64,000 nt of DNA from SAR116 cluster bacterium AG-335-B03 (GTDB taxonomy: Bacteria; Pseudomonadota; Alphaproteobacteria; Puniceispirillales; Marisalimonadaceae): assembly GCA_003282435.1 (NCBI GenBank), contig QBZG01000004.1:1-64000 (forward strand). The letters run 5' to 3'. The position numbers and the translations under genes are program-made. Under the pieces are notes generated by a model, which was given only the letters and a program-made list of their open reading frames with translations, was not told the DNA's origin and did not search any database. Below, in pieces: positions 55,923 through 64,000 of this stretch; the first letter of the stretch is position 1; the number at the start of each line of letters is the position of its first letter.

Positions 55923-58541
55923 TTGTCTGAAGAAAACAACAAACCTTCAAATCATTCTCTAATTTCTATTACTGACGAAATGAAAAAATCTTATCTGGAT
56001 TATGCTATGAGCGTAATAGTTTCTAGAGCTTTGCCGGATGTAAGAGATGGGTTGAAACCTGTTCATAGAAGAATTCTTTATGCAATGATTGAAGGTGGCT
56101 ATGATTGGTCAAAGCCTTATCGAAAATCTGCAAGAGTTGTTGGTGATGTTATGGGTAATTATCATCCCCATGGTGATACGGCTATTTATGACTCAATGGT
56201 AAGAATGGCCCAAGATTTTTCTATGAGATTAATGCTCGTTGACGGTCAGGGTAATTTTGGATCCGTGGATGGAGATCCTCCTGCAGCAATGAGATATACT
56301 GAATCTAGATTGGCCAAATCCTCTGAGAGTTTATTAAGAGATATTGATAAAGATACTATTGACTTCATTCAAAATTATGATGAGTCGCAGTCTGAACCTT
56401 CTGTTTTACCTGCAGAATTTCCTAATATGTTAGTCAATGGGGCAGGTGGTATAGCAGTAGGTATGGCGACTAACATTCCTCCTCACAATCCAGGAGAAGT
56501 AGTAAGAGCATGCAAAGCCTTAATAGATAATCCAGAATTAAGTTTAGAAGAATTGATGGAAATCATTCCTGGACCAGATTTTCCTACAGCTGCTCTAATA
56601 ATGGGCCGGTCGGGTATTACGGAGGCTTTTAAGTCTGGTAGAGGTAGCATAATCATGCGTTCTAGAGCAAAGATTATACAAACTGGCAAAAATGCTGATC
56701 GTGAAATGATCGTTATTACAGAAATACCATTTCAAGTTAATAAAGCCCTTGTTTTAGAAAAAATTGGAGAATTAATTAGGGATAAAACAATTGAAGGAAT
56801 TTCTGATTTAAGGGATGAATCCGATAGAAATGGTATGAGAATTGTTATAGAGATAAAAAGAGATATCCAAGGGGATGTGGTTTTAAATCAGTTGTGGAGG
56901 CATACAAGGTTACAAACTAGTTTTCCAGTAAATATGCTTGCTTTAGATTGCGGACAGCCAAAGCAATTAGGACTGATTGAAATTCTAAAAGCCTTTATAG
57001 ATTTCAGGTTTGAAGTTGTGATAAGAAGAACAAAGTTTCTTCTAAAAAAAGCAAGAAATAGAGCTCATATTTTAGCTGGGTTAATGGTCGCTATAACAAG
57101 TATTGATGAGATAATAGAGCTTATAAAATCTTCTACTGACCCAGAAAGTGCACGTAATCAATTATGTTCAAAAACTTGGCCTGCTAAAGATGTTGAAGCC
57201 TTCATTAATTTGATCGATGATCCAAATCATCAAATAGTTGATGATAATTATACTTTGTCTGTTACTCAAGCTAAGGCAATTTTAGAATTAAGGTTGCAAA
57301 GACTTACAGGTATGGAAAGAAATAAACTAGAAAAAGAGACCGAAGAATTATCAGAACAAATTAATAAGTATTTAATAATTCTTTCAGATAAAAATAAATT
57401 GACCAATGTTATTTTAACTGAACTTGATGAGGTTTTAACCCGAATTGATGACCCTAGACGTACTGAGATTAATAATAATGCTGTAGACCATGACGATGAA
57501 GATCTAATCCAGAAAGAGGACATGGTTGTAACAGTTAGTCATAGAGGTTACATCAAAAGAGTTTCATTATCTACATACAAAGCCCAAAGAAGGGGCGGAA
57601 AGGGTAGAGCTGGCATGAAAATGAGAGATGAAGACACAGTAACCTCTCTTTTTGTAACAAACACTCATACCCCAATATTGTTTTTCACTTCATCAGGTAT
57701 GGTTTATCAATTAAAATGCTACAAACTACCTGATTCTGCGCCTCAAGCGCTTGGTAAACCCATGATTAATTTGTTACCTATTGATCAAGATGAAAATATA
57801 CATACCGTAATGCCTATGCCTGAAGATGAAGAAACTTGGCAAAATTTACAAATTATTTTTGCTACTAAAAATGGAAATATTAGAAGAAATCAACTGAGTG
57901 ATTTTACTAACATCAGACAAAACGGTAAAATTGCTATGAAGTTAAATGAGGAAGATGAACTGGTTTCAGTAATTCCGTGTGGTGATAAGGATAACATCCT
58001 TTTGGCTACCAGATTAGGAAAGGCAATAAGATTTGATGTGCATGATGTAAGAGTTTTTGTAGGTAGAGGTTCATCAGGAGTTAGAGGAATTAGATTAAAG
58101 CCAAACGATTATGTTGTATCAATGTCATTAATACCAAATTTAGAAAATAGATTTATACTGTCCGTTACCGAAAATGGTTTTGGAAAGCGTACACCGATTC
58201 ACGATTACAGGATGACCAATAGAGGGGGGCAAGGTGTAGCTAATATAGAATGTTCTGCACGAAATGGCCCTGTTGTTGCTTCTTACGTCGCATCTGAAGA
58301 TGATCAAATAATGTTAGTAACTAATTCAGGTAAGTTAATAAGAATAAGAGTTCACGGAGGAGAAGGTGATTCAATAAGAGTTGCAGGTAGGAAAACCCAG
58401 GGTGTAAGGTTGTTTGATGTTGAGGAGGGTGAAAAAGTCGTGTCAGTTGCATTGTTAAGTGAAAATGAAGATGACCAAGATGAAGATAGTTCAGAGGATG
58501 CTGTTGAGAATAAAAATGATGGCAAAGAACTTAAAAATTAA
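55923..58541 (+). CDS. gyrA: DNA gyrase subunit A
   Basis: The start is the TTG at 55923, preceded by TTGGAG. The 872-residue protein has the winged-helix/tower breakage-reunion domain with the catalytic Tyr in AMRYTESRL, and six C-terminal beta-pinwheel repeats including [13 protein letters not shown] (GyrA box). In the quinolone region it reads [10 protein letters not shown], a Thr in the position of E. coli Ser83. It introduces negative supercoils with GyrB. coaD follows closely. Confidence 0.96.
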   Translation: MSEENNKPSNHSLISITDEMKKSYLDYAMSVIVSRALPDVRDGLKPVHRRILYAMIEGGYDWSKPYRKSARVVGDVMGNYHPHGDTAIYDSMVRMAQDFSMRLMLVDGQGNFGSVDGDPPAAMRYTESRLAKSSESLLRDIDKDTIDFIQNYDESQSEPSVLPAEFPNMLVNGAGGIAVGMATNIPPHNPGEVVRACKALIDNPELSLEELMEIIPGPDFPTAALIMGRSGITEAFKSGRGSIIMRSRAKIIQTGKNADREMIVITEIPFQVNKALVLEKIGELIRDKTIEGISDLRDESDRNGMRIVIEIKRDIQGDVVLNQLWRHTRLQTSFPVNMLALDCGQPKQLGLIEILKAFIDFRFEVVIRRTKFLLKKARNRAHILAGLMVAITSIDEIIELIKSSTDPESARNQLCSKTWPAKDVEAFINLIDDPNHQIVDDNYTLSVTQAKAILELRLQRLTGMERNKLEKETEELSEQINKYLIILSDKNKLTNVILTELDEVLTRIDDPRRTEINNNAVDHDDEDLIQKEDMVVTVSHRGYIKRVSLSTYKAQRRGGKGRAGMKMRDEDTVTSLFVTNTHTPILFFTSSGMVYQLKCYKLPDSAPQALGKPMINLLPIDQDENIHTVMPMPEDEETWQNLQIIFATKNGNIRRNQLSDFTNIRQNGKIAMKLNEEDELVSVIPCGDKDNILLATRLGKAIRFDVHDVRVFVGRGSSGVRGIRLKPNDYVVSMSLIPNLENRFILSVTENGFGKRTPIHDYRMTNRGGQGVANIECSARNGPVVASYVASEDDQIMLVTNSGKLIRIRVHGGEGDSIRVAGRKTQGVRLFDVEEGEKVVSVALLSENEDDQDEDSSEDAVENKNDGKELKN

Positions 58542-58562
58542 AATTTTAACTGAGGTTTGTAT

Positions 58563-59075
58563 TTGAAAAGAATAGCATTATATCCAGGAACATTCGACCC
58601 TGTAACAAATGGCCATTTAGATATTATTTGCAGAGCTAGTTCGCTTTGTGACATTCTAATAATAGGAGTCGCAGAAAATATTGGTAAAAATCCTTTCTTT
58701 AACATTTCTCAAAGAAAATCCCTTATTGAAGAAGCCGTCAATACTAATGCAATTAAATCTAAAAGAAAATTAGGAGAGATAAAGGTTAAAAGTTTTGATA
58801 ACCTGCTTATTGATTTTGCTAGATCTAATTCAGTAACTATGATTATTAGAGGTTTGAGAGCTGTATCTGACTTTGATTATGAATTTCAAATGGCAGGAAT
58901 GAATGCAAGGTTAGCAAATGATATTGAAACAGTTTTTTTAACTGCCTCTGAGAGACATCAGTTTGTTGCTTCAAGATTTGTAAAAGAAATAGCTCATTTA
59001 GGAGGAGATATTTCTTCTTTTGTTCCTTCTAATGTTAATCAAGCTATTGAAAACAAAAAAAATACTGAAATTTAA
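58563..59075 (+). CDS. coaD: Phosphopantetheine adenylyltransferase
   Basis: TGAGG at 58551-58555 favours the TTG at 58563 over one at 58557, giving 170 residues. YPGTFDPVTNGHLDI carries the nucleotidyltransferase T/H-x-G-H motif, and IIRGLRAVSDFDYEFQMA and ISSFVPS complete the pattern. It makes dephospho-CoA from 4'-phosphopantetheine and ATP. Confidence 0.93.
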   Translation: MKRIALYPGTFDPVTNGHLDIICRASSLCDILIIGVAENIGKNPFFNISQRKSLIEEAVNTNAIKSKRKLGEIKVKSFDNLLIDFARSNSVTMIIRGLRAVSDFDYEFQMAGMNARLANDIETVFLTASERHQFVASRFVKEIAHLGGDISSFVPSNVNQAIENKKNTEI

Positions 59076-59125
59076 ACTTAAAACTTGATTATAATATTAT
59101 AATCACATAATTTCTTTTTGTCTTA

Positions 59126-59201
59126 GGGCGCGTAGCTCAGTTGGTAGAGCAATTGACTTTTAATCAATGGGTCACAGGTTCGAATCCTGTCGCGCTCACC
59201 A
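59126..59201 (+). tRNA. tRNA-Lys(UUU)
   Basis: Acceptor arms GGGCGCG/CGCGCTC are followed by encoded ACCA. The anticodon stem TTGAC/ATCAA region holds the loop with anticodon TTT, and the T arm is ACAGG-TTCGAAT-CCTGT. Its U34 is a substrate for the MnmC and MnmH modification enzymes encoded in this window. Confidence 0.95.
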
Positions 59202-59238
59202 CTTTTCTTAATCTGAATAGTGGTAACGAATACAGTGA

Positions 59239-59418
59239 CTAAGCCAACAACTCATTGAAAACATCACCTAATTTATAACCATCTATCAGATCTTGGTCTG
59301 AATTTGCTCCGAAGATAATTCGAGGAATTAGGTCAAAATTACCCTCAAATCGCATAAAAGTGTCTAGTAAGTGTCTAGTAAAATTAAATAGTGCTGACAA
59401 GGATAGAAAAGGGTTCAC
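59239..59418 (-). CDS. Possible small ORF or gene remnant, unknown
   Basis: A GTG-initiated frame of 59 residues reads through DTFMRFEGNFDLIPRII and DGYKLGDVFNELLA to a TAG. It has no ribosome site, and I do not recognise it. Codon choice includes more C- and G-ending codons than the surrounding genes, which suggests foreign origin. The 11-bp tandem repeat lies within it, so it may be only the tail of a lost element gene such as an integrase. That idea is unsupported by any visible motif. Confidence 0.25.
   Translation of the reverse strand: MNPFLSLSALFNFTRHLLDTFMRFEGNFDLIPRIIFGANSDQDLIDGYKLGDVFNELLA
59360..59381. repeat. Tandem 11-bp repeat GTGTCTAGTAA x2
   Basis: Two perfect adjacent copies, 59360-59370 and 59371-59381. 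The core resembles the TGTCTTGTTAA copies at 5537 and 5559 beside the tRNA-Val relic. Direct repeats next to a tRNA 3' end can be recombinase arm sites. Confidence 0.7.
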
Positions 59419-59486
59419 TGGTATGTATTTTTTTTAAGTAAAAGTATTTTGTTTAAATAATATTTATAAACTTGATTGTATATTGC

Positions 59487-59669
59487 TCTACAATATTATT
59501 TATAAGTCATGATCTGGCAGTTATTCGTCAAATGTGTGATAGGATAGCTGTGTTAAAAAAAGGTGGTAATTGCGAAATAAATAAAACTGAAAATATTTTT
59601 AATAATCCTAAACATTATTACACCAAAGAACTTTTAAGATTAATGCCAAAAATTGTATCTGTATTTTAA
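59487..59669 (+). pseudogene. Remnant of an OppD/DppF-type ABC transporter ATPase
   Basis: The frame reads TILFISHDLAVIRQMCDRIAVLKKG and then NIFNNPKHYYTKELLRLMP. This is the H-loop and C-terminal segment of peptide/opine-type ABC ATPases. Everything upstream (Walker A, signature, Walker B) is gone, so about 60 of the normal 270-330 residues remain. The stop is natural in position. No permease or other ATPase fragments are adjacent. Confidence 0.78.
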
Positions 59670-59773
59670 AATATTTAAGACCTTAGGATTGAAATTGGTT
59701 TGATCAACAATCTTAAATTTACTATTTATTTTAACTATTTTTTCTTATAAAACGTATTAATGTTTTTTATCGT

Positions 59774-60436
59774 ATGCACATCATGAAGTCTATATTATTC
59801 GGCTCAATAGGTTCAGTAGTAGAAAGTTCTGAAATTCAAAGACAAGCTTTTAATGAAGCTTTTAAAGAGTTTGGTGTTGACTGGTATTGGAATGTAGCTA
59901 ACTACATCAAAATGTTACAAAAGCCAGGAGGATTAAACCGTCTGATTGAATATTCAAAAAATGAAATAAATTCAGATGATGCTAAACAAATACATTTACT
60001 AAAAATTAAGCATTTCAAATTATTATCGGAAAATAATTTAAAGCCAAGAGACGGCGTTTTAGACTTAATTCAATATGCGTTGAAACATAATATTAAAATT
60101 GGTTTTATTACAACTACAACAAAAGGTACTCTTGATTTAGTAATCAATAATTTATCAAAATATATTGATTTTTCAAAATTTGACTTAATTACTCATGATG
60201 AGCTTGTCACTAATAGAAAACCTGACCCAGAGATTTATAAATTTGCTTTAAATTACCTTGGTTCAACTCAATCGAGCTCGATAGCAATTGAGAATACTTT
60301 AGAAAGTTGTAATTCTTCAATAAATGCAAAAATACAAACTTTTCTTTACCCAGGTGAATATACTATTTATGGCGAAAATTCTTTAATAAGCAGAGATATA
60401 TTAAAATCTGTAAAATCATTCTTTGAAGAAGGTTAA
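59774..60436 (+). CDS. HAD-like protein lacking the catalytic aspartates
   Basis: The 220-residue protein (an ATG at 59783 is an alternative start) has the CbbY/beta-phosphoglucomutase-like layout: an N-terminal motif I, a helical cap, GFITTTTKGTL as motif II, RKPDPEIYKFALNYLG as motif III and SIAIENTLESCNSSINA as the acidic motif IV. Motif I reads ILFGSIGSVVESSE where active enzymes have LFDxDGTL, so the nucleophile Asp is replaced. Hydrolase activity is therefore doubtful. It is followed after 10 bp by the sugar ABC transporter genes and may regulate or process their substrate. Confidence 0.75.
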   Translation: MHIMKSILFGSIGSVVESSEIQRQAFNEAFKEFGVDWYWNVANYIKMLQKPGGLNRLIEYSKNEINSDDAKQIHLLKIKHFKLLSENNLKPRDGVLDLIQYALKHNIKIGFITTTTKGTLDLVINNLSKYIDFSKFDLITHDELVTNRKPDPEIYKFALNYLGSTQSSSIAIENTLESCNSSINAKIQTFLYPGEYTIYGENSLISRDILKSVKSFFEEG

Positions 60437-60446
60437 ATGATACCCA

Positions 60447-61496
60447 ATGGCTGAGATTGAATTAATTAAAGTATCTAAAAGTTGGGGAGATTTCAATGCT
60501 GTAGTTGATTTTAATTTAACAATTAAAGATAAAGAGTTTTTAGTGTTATTAGGCCCTTCTGGATGTGGTAAAACAACTACAATGAGAATGATAGCTGGAT
60601 TAGAGGATCTAACAGGCGGAATTATCAAAATTGATAATAAAATCGTAAATGATTTAGAACCTAAAGACAGAGATATTTCTATGGTATTTCAATCATATGG
60701 TCTATATCCAAATATGACAGTCTATGAAAATGTTAGATTTCCTCTAAAAATAAGAAAGGTACCTAAAGAAAACCATTATAATTTAGTTATGGAAGCAGTC
60801 AATTTAGTTGAATTAAATGATTTTTGCCATAGAAAACCTTCTGAACTATCTGGAGGACAAAAACAGAGAGTTGCATTAGCAAGAGCCTTAGTAAGAAAAC
60901 CTAATGTTTTTTTAATGGATGAACCATTATCTAACCTTGATGCTAAATTGAGAGTTTCGACTAGAGGTCAGATTAAACACTTACAAAACCAACTTCAAAT
61001 AACTACAATATACGTTACTCACGATCAAATTGAAGCAATGACTTTGGCTGATAGAGTTGTTGTTATGAATAAGGGTATTATTCAACAAATTGGTAAACCA
61101 AAACAAATTTATGACAAGCCGATAAATACATTTGTTGCTTCGTTCATAGGTAACCCCCCTATGAATTTAATTAATGGTCATATCAAGGATAATGATTTTA
61201 TTGCAAAAGACATAAAAATTGAAAATTTCAATTACCAGAGTGGGAAATATAAACTTGGATTTCGTGCAGAAGATGGTAAAATAATCAAAAGTATTAATGG
61301 AAATATTAAAGGACCGATTTTTTCTATAGAACTTTTGGGGGATGCGACGATGGTTACAGTAAAAGTAAATGAAAATCTAATTTCAGTAAAAATGAAAAAT
61401 ACTTTTGATGCATCTATAGGAGATGTTGTTAGTATATCAATTTTATCATCTAAGTGTCAGATTTTTGATGATAAAACTGGTTTTAATTTAAGTTAA
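60447..61496 (+). CDS. Sugar ABC transporter ATP-binding protein (MalK/UgpC family)
   Basis: The 349-residue ATPase shows Walker A GPSGCGKTT (35-43), VFQSYGLYPN, signature LSGGQKQRVALARAL, Walker B VFLMDEPLSNLD and YVTHDQIEAMTLADR. A C-terminal TOBE/OB domain (about 235-349) is typical of MalK/UgpC. It energises the permeases downstream. Order is HAD, ATPase, binding protein, permease, permease. Confidence 0.88.
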   Translation: MAEIELIKVSKSWGDFNAVVDFNLTIKDKEFLVLLGPSGCGKTTTMRMIAGLEDLTGGIIKIDNKIVNDLEPKDRDISMVFQSYGLYPNMTVYENVRFPLKIRKVPKENHYNLVMEAVNLVELNDFCHRKPSELSGGQKQRVALARALVRKPNVFLMDEPLSNLDAKLRVSTRGQIKHLQNQLQITTIYVTHDQIEAMTLADRVVVMNKGIIQQIGKPKQIYDKPINTFVASFIGNPPMNLINGHIKDNDFIAKDIKIENFNYQSGKYKLGFRAEDGKIIKSINGNIKGPIFSIELLGDATMVTVKVNENLISVKMKNTFDASIGDVVSISILSSKCQIFDDKTGFNLS

Positions 61497-61509
61497 TCAA
61501 GGAGAAATT

Positions 61510-62736
61510 ATGAAACTATTATTAATTAAAATTTTTTCAACAATTGTTTTTTTAACCTCATCAAGTGCATTCGCTTGTAGCATTGATGCTAGGGTTAGTA
61601 TTGTTGGAAATGAATTTCCAGCAATTCAAACTGTTGGATCGGGCGCAAAAGAATGTAAAGGAGCTAAAGTTTCTGCAAATTTAACTGCAGATCATCAAAA
61701 AATTAATGTTGCAGGTATGAGTAGTGAGCCAGCTGAATACACCTCAGCTATTGTCGCAAATACTTCAATTGTTGCATTGCTTAATGAAGACCTTATAAGA
61801 CCGTTAGATAGTTTAGTTAAAAAACATGGTAAAGGTTTGAAAAAGAACCAACTTATTACTATTGATGGTAAAATAATGGCCGTAGCATTTATGGCTAATG
61901 CACAACATCTTGTTTATAGAAAAGATATTTTGAAAAAACTAAATATTAATGTTCCAAAGACCTATGAAGAAATGCTTTCTGCAGCAAAAAAAATTAGAGA
62001 TGCTGGTCTTGTAAAAAACCCTGTAGGCGGAGCTTATAAAGCTGGCTGGAATTTAGCTCAAGAATTTAATAATATGTTTATAGGCTATGGAGGATCACAT
62101 TTTAAAGGCAACACCGCAGAACCAAATGTAAATTCTGAGTCTGGTGTAAAAGCTCTTGAAATGATGAAAGCTTTGTCAAATTATATGAATCCAGATTTTC
62201 TTACCCATGATAGTAACGCTACTAATGCTGAGTTTAGAGCTGGAAACGTTGCTATTATGAATATGTGGGGTAGTAGAGCTGCAACATTAGTAGATGCTGA
62301 TGGTGTTAGTGATGAAGTTAAAAATGGTATGGATATAGCTGGACCTATGACAGTTGGGGGAGGTAAAACTCCTGCTTCGACATTGTTTTGGGATGGTTGG
62401 ACTGTAGCTAAAAAAATAAGTGATAAAGAAGCTGAGGCTACTTTTATTGCAATGACTAATGCTATTAGACCTTCAATAATGGATAACGATGACATAAGAA
62501 AGCAAGCTGTATGGTTAATTGATGGTTATAAGCCGACAGAAGCAGCTAAAGGTGTTTTTGCAGCAGCAAAAATGAGCACTACTCCCTATCCAATGTTACC
62601 ATATGCAGGATTAATGCATTCAGCAATTGGAAAAGAAATATCTGATTTTATGCAAGGTAAAGAAACAGCAAAAAAGACTTTGTCTGACATAGAAGATGCT
62701 TACAGAGCTTCTGCAAAAGAAAAAGGTTTTTTATAA
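61510..62736 (+). CDS. Sugar-binding periplasmic protein (SBP family 1)
   Basis: The 408-residue precursor has a signal peptide (about 23 residues, ending SSAFA, with Cys next) and a family-1 binding-protein body: AFMANAQHLVYRKDILKKL, VPKTYEEMLSAAKKIRDAG, and LFWDGWTVAKK. A ribosome site AAGGAG precedes the ATG. It captures a carbohydrate or similar polyol for the two permeases. The ligand cannot be named. A hairpin lies in the gap to the permease. Confidence 0.85.
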   Translation: MKLLLIKIFSTIVFLTSSSAFACSIDARVSIVGNEFPAIQTVGSGAKECKGAKVSANLTADHQKINVAGMSSEPAEYTSAIVANTSIVALLNEDLIRPLDSLVKKHGKGLKKNQLITIDGKIMAVAFMANAQHLVYRKDILKKLNINVPKTYEEMLSAAKKIRDAGLVKNPVGGAYKAGWNLAQEFNNMFIGYGGSHFKGNTAEPNVNSESGVKALEMMKALSNYMNPDFLTHDSNATNAEFRAGNVAIMNMWGSRAATLVDADGVSDEVKNGMDIAGPMTVGGGKTPASTLFWDGWTVAKKISDKEAEATFIAMTNAIRPSIMDNDDIRKQAVWLIDGYKPTEAAKGVFAAAKMSTTPYPMLPYAGLMHSAIGKEISDFMQGKETAKKTLSDIEDAYRASAKEKGFL

Positions 62737-62742
62737 AAAGGC

Positions 62743-62769
62743 AACTAGAGAGTTTATGGCTCTCTAGTT
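62743..62769 (+). terminator. Hairpin between sugar-binding protein and permease genes
   Basis: AACTAGAGAG (62743-62752) pairs perfectly with CTCTCTAGTT (62760-62769) around a 7-base loop. Only a short T stretch follows, so it may stabilise the upstream mRNA end or cause partial termination rather than stop all transcripts. Confidence 0.6.
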
Positions 62770-62776
62770 TAAAAAG

Positions 62777-63802
62777 ATGAAACATAGAACTTTCTTTTGG
62801 TTTATACTTCCAACATTCTTGGCAATGTTTTTCTTTATAACATTGCCAATAATTTCTGTTACAATTCAATCTTTGCACACCCCTCATGAAAATGTTCTAG
62901 TTACCGTAGAAAACTGCGATCCTTTTGGTTGTAAAAAGGCTACATCTATAAATCATGAGGCTACACAAAATTTAAAAAAAAATAATCCGTTAGGTAAATA
63001 TGTTGGTTTAGATATCTATTTTGATAGAGGTCATTTAGCAATTGAACAGGTCAAAAATTTATGGTCAAAGACAAATAATTTTTTTGAATTCTTAAAATTA
63101 ACTGCTGATTTACCATTTTATAAAGCCTTATTTTTTACCTTGACTTTCACATTTACAGTTACACCAATAATGCTTGTTCTTGGACTATTAATTGCCTTAG
63201 GAGTGAATTCATTTAATAAAAAATTAAAAGGGCTAATTATATTTTTTTCTCTTTTGCCAATGATAGTTACGCCATTAATAGGTTCGATAATATTATTTTG
63301 GATGATAGATAGTAGAGGAATTGTAGGAAACTTTTTACAAATATTGTTTGAAGACCCAGGTTTGTCTCTTAAAGCATCTACATTCTTAACTTGGATAATG
63401 TTAATAGTCTACGGGGTATGGCATGCAATTCCTTTTTCATTTATTGTTTTTTATGCAGGATTACAGACCCTTCCAAAAGATCAAATAGAATCCGCACAAA
63501 TTGATGGTGCAAATACTTTCCAACAAACCATACACATAATAATACCGCACATAATGCCACTAATTACATTTGTGACATTAATGCAGCTAATGGACAATTT
63601 CAGGGTATTTGAACCAATTGTAGGGTTTAATGCAGAAGCTCACGCAACCTCATTGAGCTGGATTATTTTTAATGATCTTGGAGGCGAAACAAGGCAATTA
63701 TCTGCTGCAGCAACTTCTTCTATCCTAACTATTTTTGGTATTATAATTTTACTGTTGCCAGTTTTAATAAAGACATGGAAAGAATTTGAGTTTAAAAAAT
63801 GA
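62777..63802 (+). CDS. Sugar ABC transporter permease (MalF-like)
   Basis: The 341-residue protein has a first helix, then a periplasmic insertion of about 75 residues (about 33-108), including the two-cysteine motif CDPFGC, then five helices. The EAA loop (ESAQIDGANTFQQTIHIIIPH) docks on the ATPase. The insertion is unlike the short loop of ordinary permeases and recalls the periplasmic domain of MalF in position, not in sequence. The stop overlaps the next start as ATGA. Confidence 0.87.
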   Translation: MKHRTFFWFILPTFLAMFFFITLPIISVTIQSLHTPHENVLVTVENCDPFGCKKATSINHEATQNLKKNNPLGKYVGLDIYFDRGHLAIEQVKNLWSKTNNFFEFLKLTADLPFYKALFFTLTFTFTVTPIMLVLGLLIALGVNSFNKKLKGLIIFFSLLPMIVTPLIGSIILFWMIDSRGIVGNFLQILFEDPGLSLKASTFLTWIMLIVYGVWHAIPFSFIVFYAGLQTLPKDQIESAQIDGANTFQQTIHIIIPHIMPLITFVTLMQLMDNFRVFEPIVGFNAEAHATSLSWIIFNDLGGETRQLSAAATSSILTIFGIIILLLPVLIKTWKEFEFKK

Positions 63803-64000
63803 TTTTTAACTTGAATAAAGATATTAATAATAAGACTTTTATATCAATTATAATCTATTTTTTAATTTTTATATGGGTTTTTGTAGCGGCTTTTCCTTTT
63901 ATCTGGACTTTTTGGGGTTCTTTCAAAGTAGAATTAGATTTTTTTTCAATTTCAAATTGGACAAATGCAATAACAGGTAAAAATACAGAGCAAACTTATG
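63799..64000 (+). CDS. Sugar ABC transporter permease, second (MalG-like), cut by the window edge
   Basis: The ATG at 63799 overlaps the preceding TGA. The first 67 residues are visible and contain one strong membrane helix (FISIIIYFLIFIWVFVAAFPF) followed by IWTFWGSFKVELDFFS, the usual start of MalG-type permeases. The remainder, including the EAA loop, lies outside the window. Confidence 0.82.
   Translation, partial: MIFNLNKDINNKTFISIIIYFLIFIWVFVAAFPFIWTFWGSFKVELDFFSISNWTNAITGKNTEQTY

Larger units (their letters stand above)
59202..59773. other. Gene-poor scar downstream of tRNA-Lys
   Basis: This 572-bp stretch has no intact recognisable gene. It contains a small minus-strand frame (59239-59418), an 11-bp tandem repeat (59360-59381) and the C-terminal remnant of an oligopeptide-type ABC ATPase (about 59487-59669). 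The remaining about 100 bp before the HAD gene show nothing I can name. Decayed material at the 3' side of a tRNA suggests an old integration site. Confidence 0.55.

Noticed and set aside
1..64000. CRISPR array, rRNA operon, transposase or prophage
   Set aside because: I saw no regularly spaced repeats, no rRNA signatures and no intact recombinase, transposase or phage structural genes.

Overview
The window is a dense, AT-rich chromosome segment (roughly 30% GC judged by eye) from an alphaproteobacterium. The gene set and order support this: tolC next to valS, scpA-scpB upstream of tatABC, serS-surE-pcm, yajC-secD-secF, uvrA divergent from ssb, gyrA-coaD, and an aapJQMP general amino-acid importer. 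The low GC, very short intergenic spaces, frequent TTG starts and many solute-binding-protein transporters fit a streamlined marine lineage of the SAR11 or HIMB59/AEGEAN-169 kind. That placement is inference, not a database result.

Layout. 1-4.4 kb: the 3' part of mnmC, an N-formylglutamate amidohydrolase family gene, a class I aminotransferase, a thioesterase and a cyclophilin-like protein. 4.4-6.9 kb: tRNA-Val, then two unrelated SAM methyltransferase genes separated by a degenerate tRNA 3'-end and TGTCT repeats, which looks like an integration scar. 6.9-16.3 kb: a thiolase-like gene, an amino-acid ABC importer without its own ATPase, a frameshifted SnoaL-like gene, tRNA-Pro, a DMT exporter, a histidine phosphatase, two small envelope proteins, a TauD-type dioxygenase and cystathionine beta-lyase. 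16.4-22.5 kb: aapJQMP, a mercaptopyruvate-type sulfurtransferase and cysteine synthase, giving a sulfur/amino-acid block with metC. 22.6-28.4 kb: an ABC-F protein, a broken YqaA-like gene, tRNA-Asn, the selenium tRNA-modification pair mnmH and selD (fused to an NADH-dehydrogenase-like domain), and tRNA-Cys. 28.6-59.2 kb: mostly housekeeping genes (tolC, valS, an ilvD-family gene, xthA, erpA, dgt, argS, scpAB, tatABC, serS, surE, pcm, an NlpD-like protein, yajC-secDF, trmFO, uvrA, ssb, gyrA, coaD), ending in tRNA-Lys. 59.2-64 kb: a second tRNA-linked scar with an ABC-ATPase fragment, then a HAD-like gene and a sugar-type ABC importer cut by the right edge.

How the parts relate. MnmC (mnm5 side chain) and MnmH/SelD (2-selenouridine) both act on U34 of tRNAs such as the tRNA-Lys(UUU) encoded here. 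MetC, the sulfurtransferase and cysteine synthase surround the amino-acid importer. Yajc-SecDF and TatABC cover both protein export routes. Several convergent gene pairs end within 0-4 bp of each other and leave no room for ordinary terminators. I found no CRISPR array, intact mobile element, rRNA or obvious defence system. The least ordinary parts are the two tRNA-linked scars, which share a short repeated motif.
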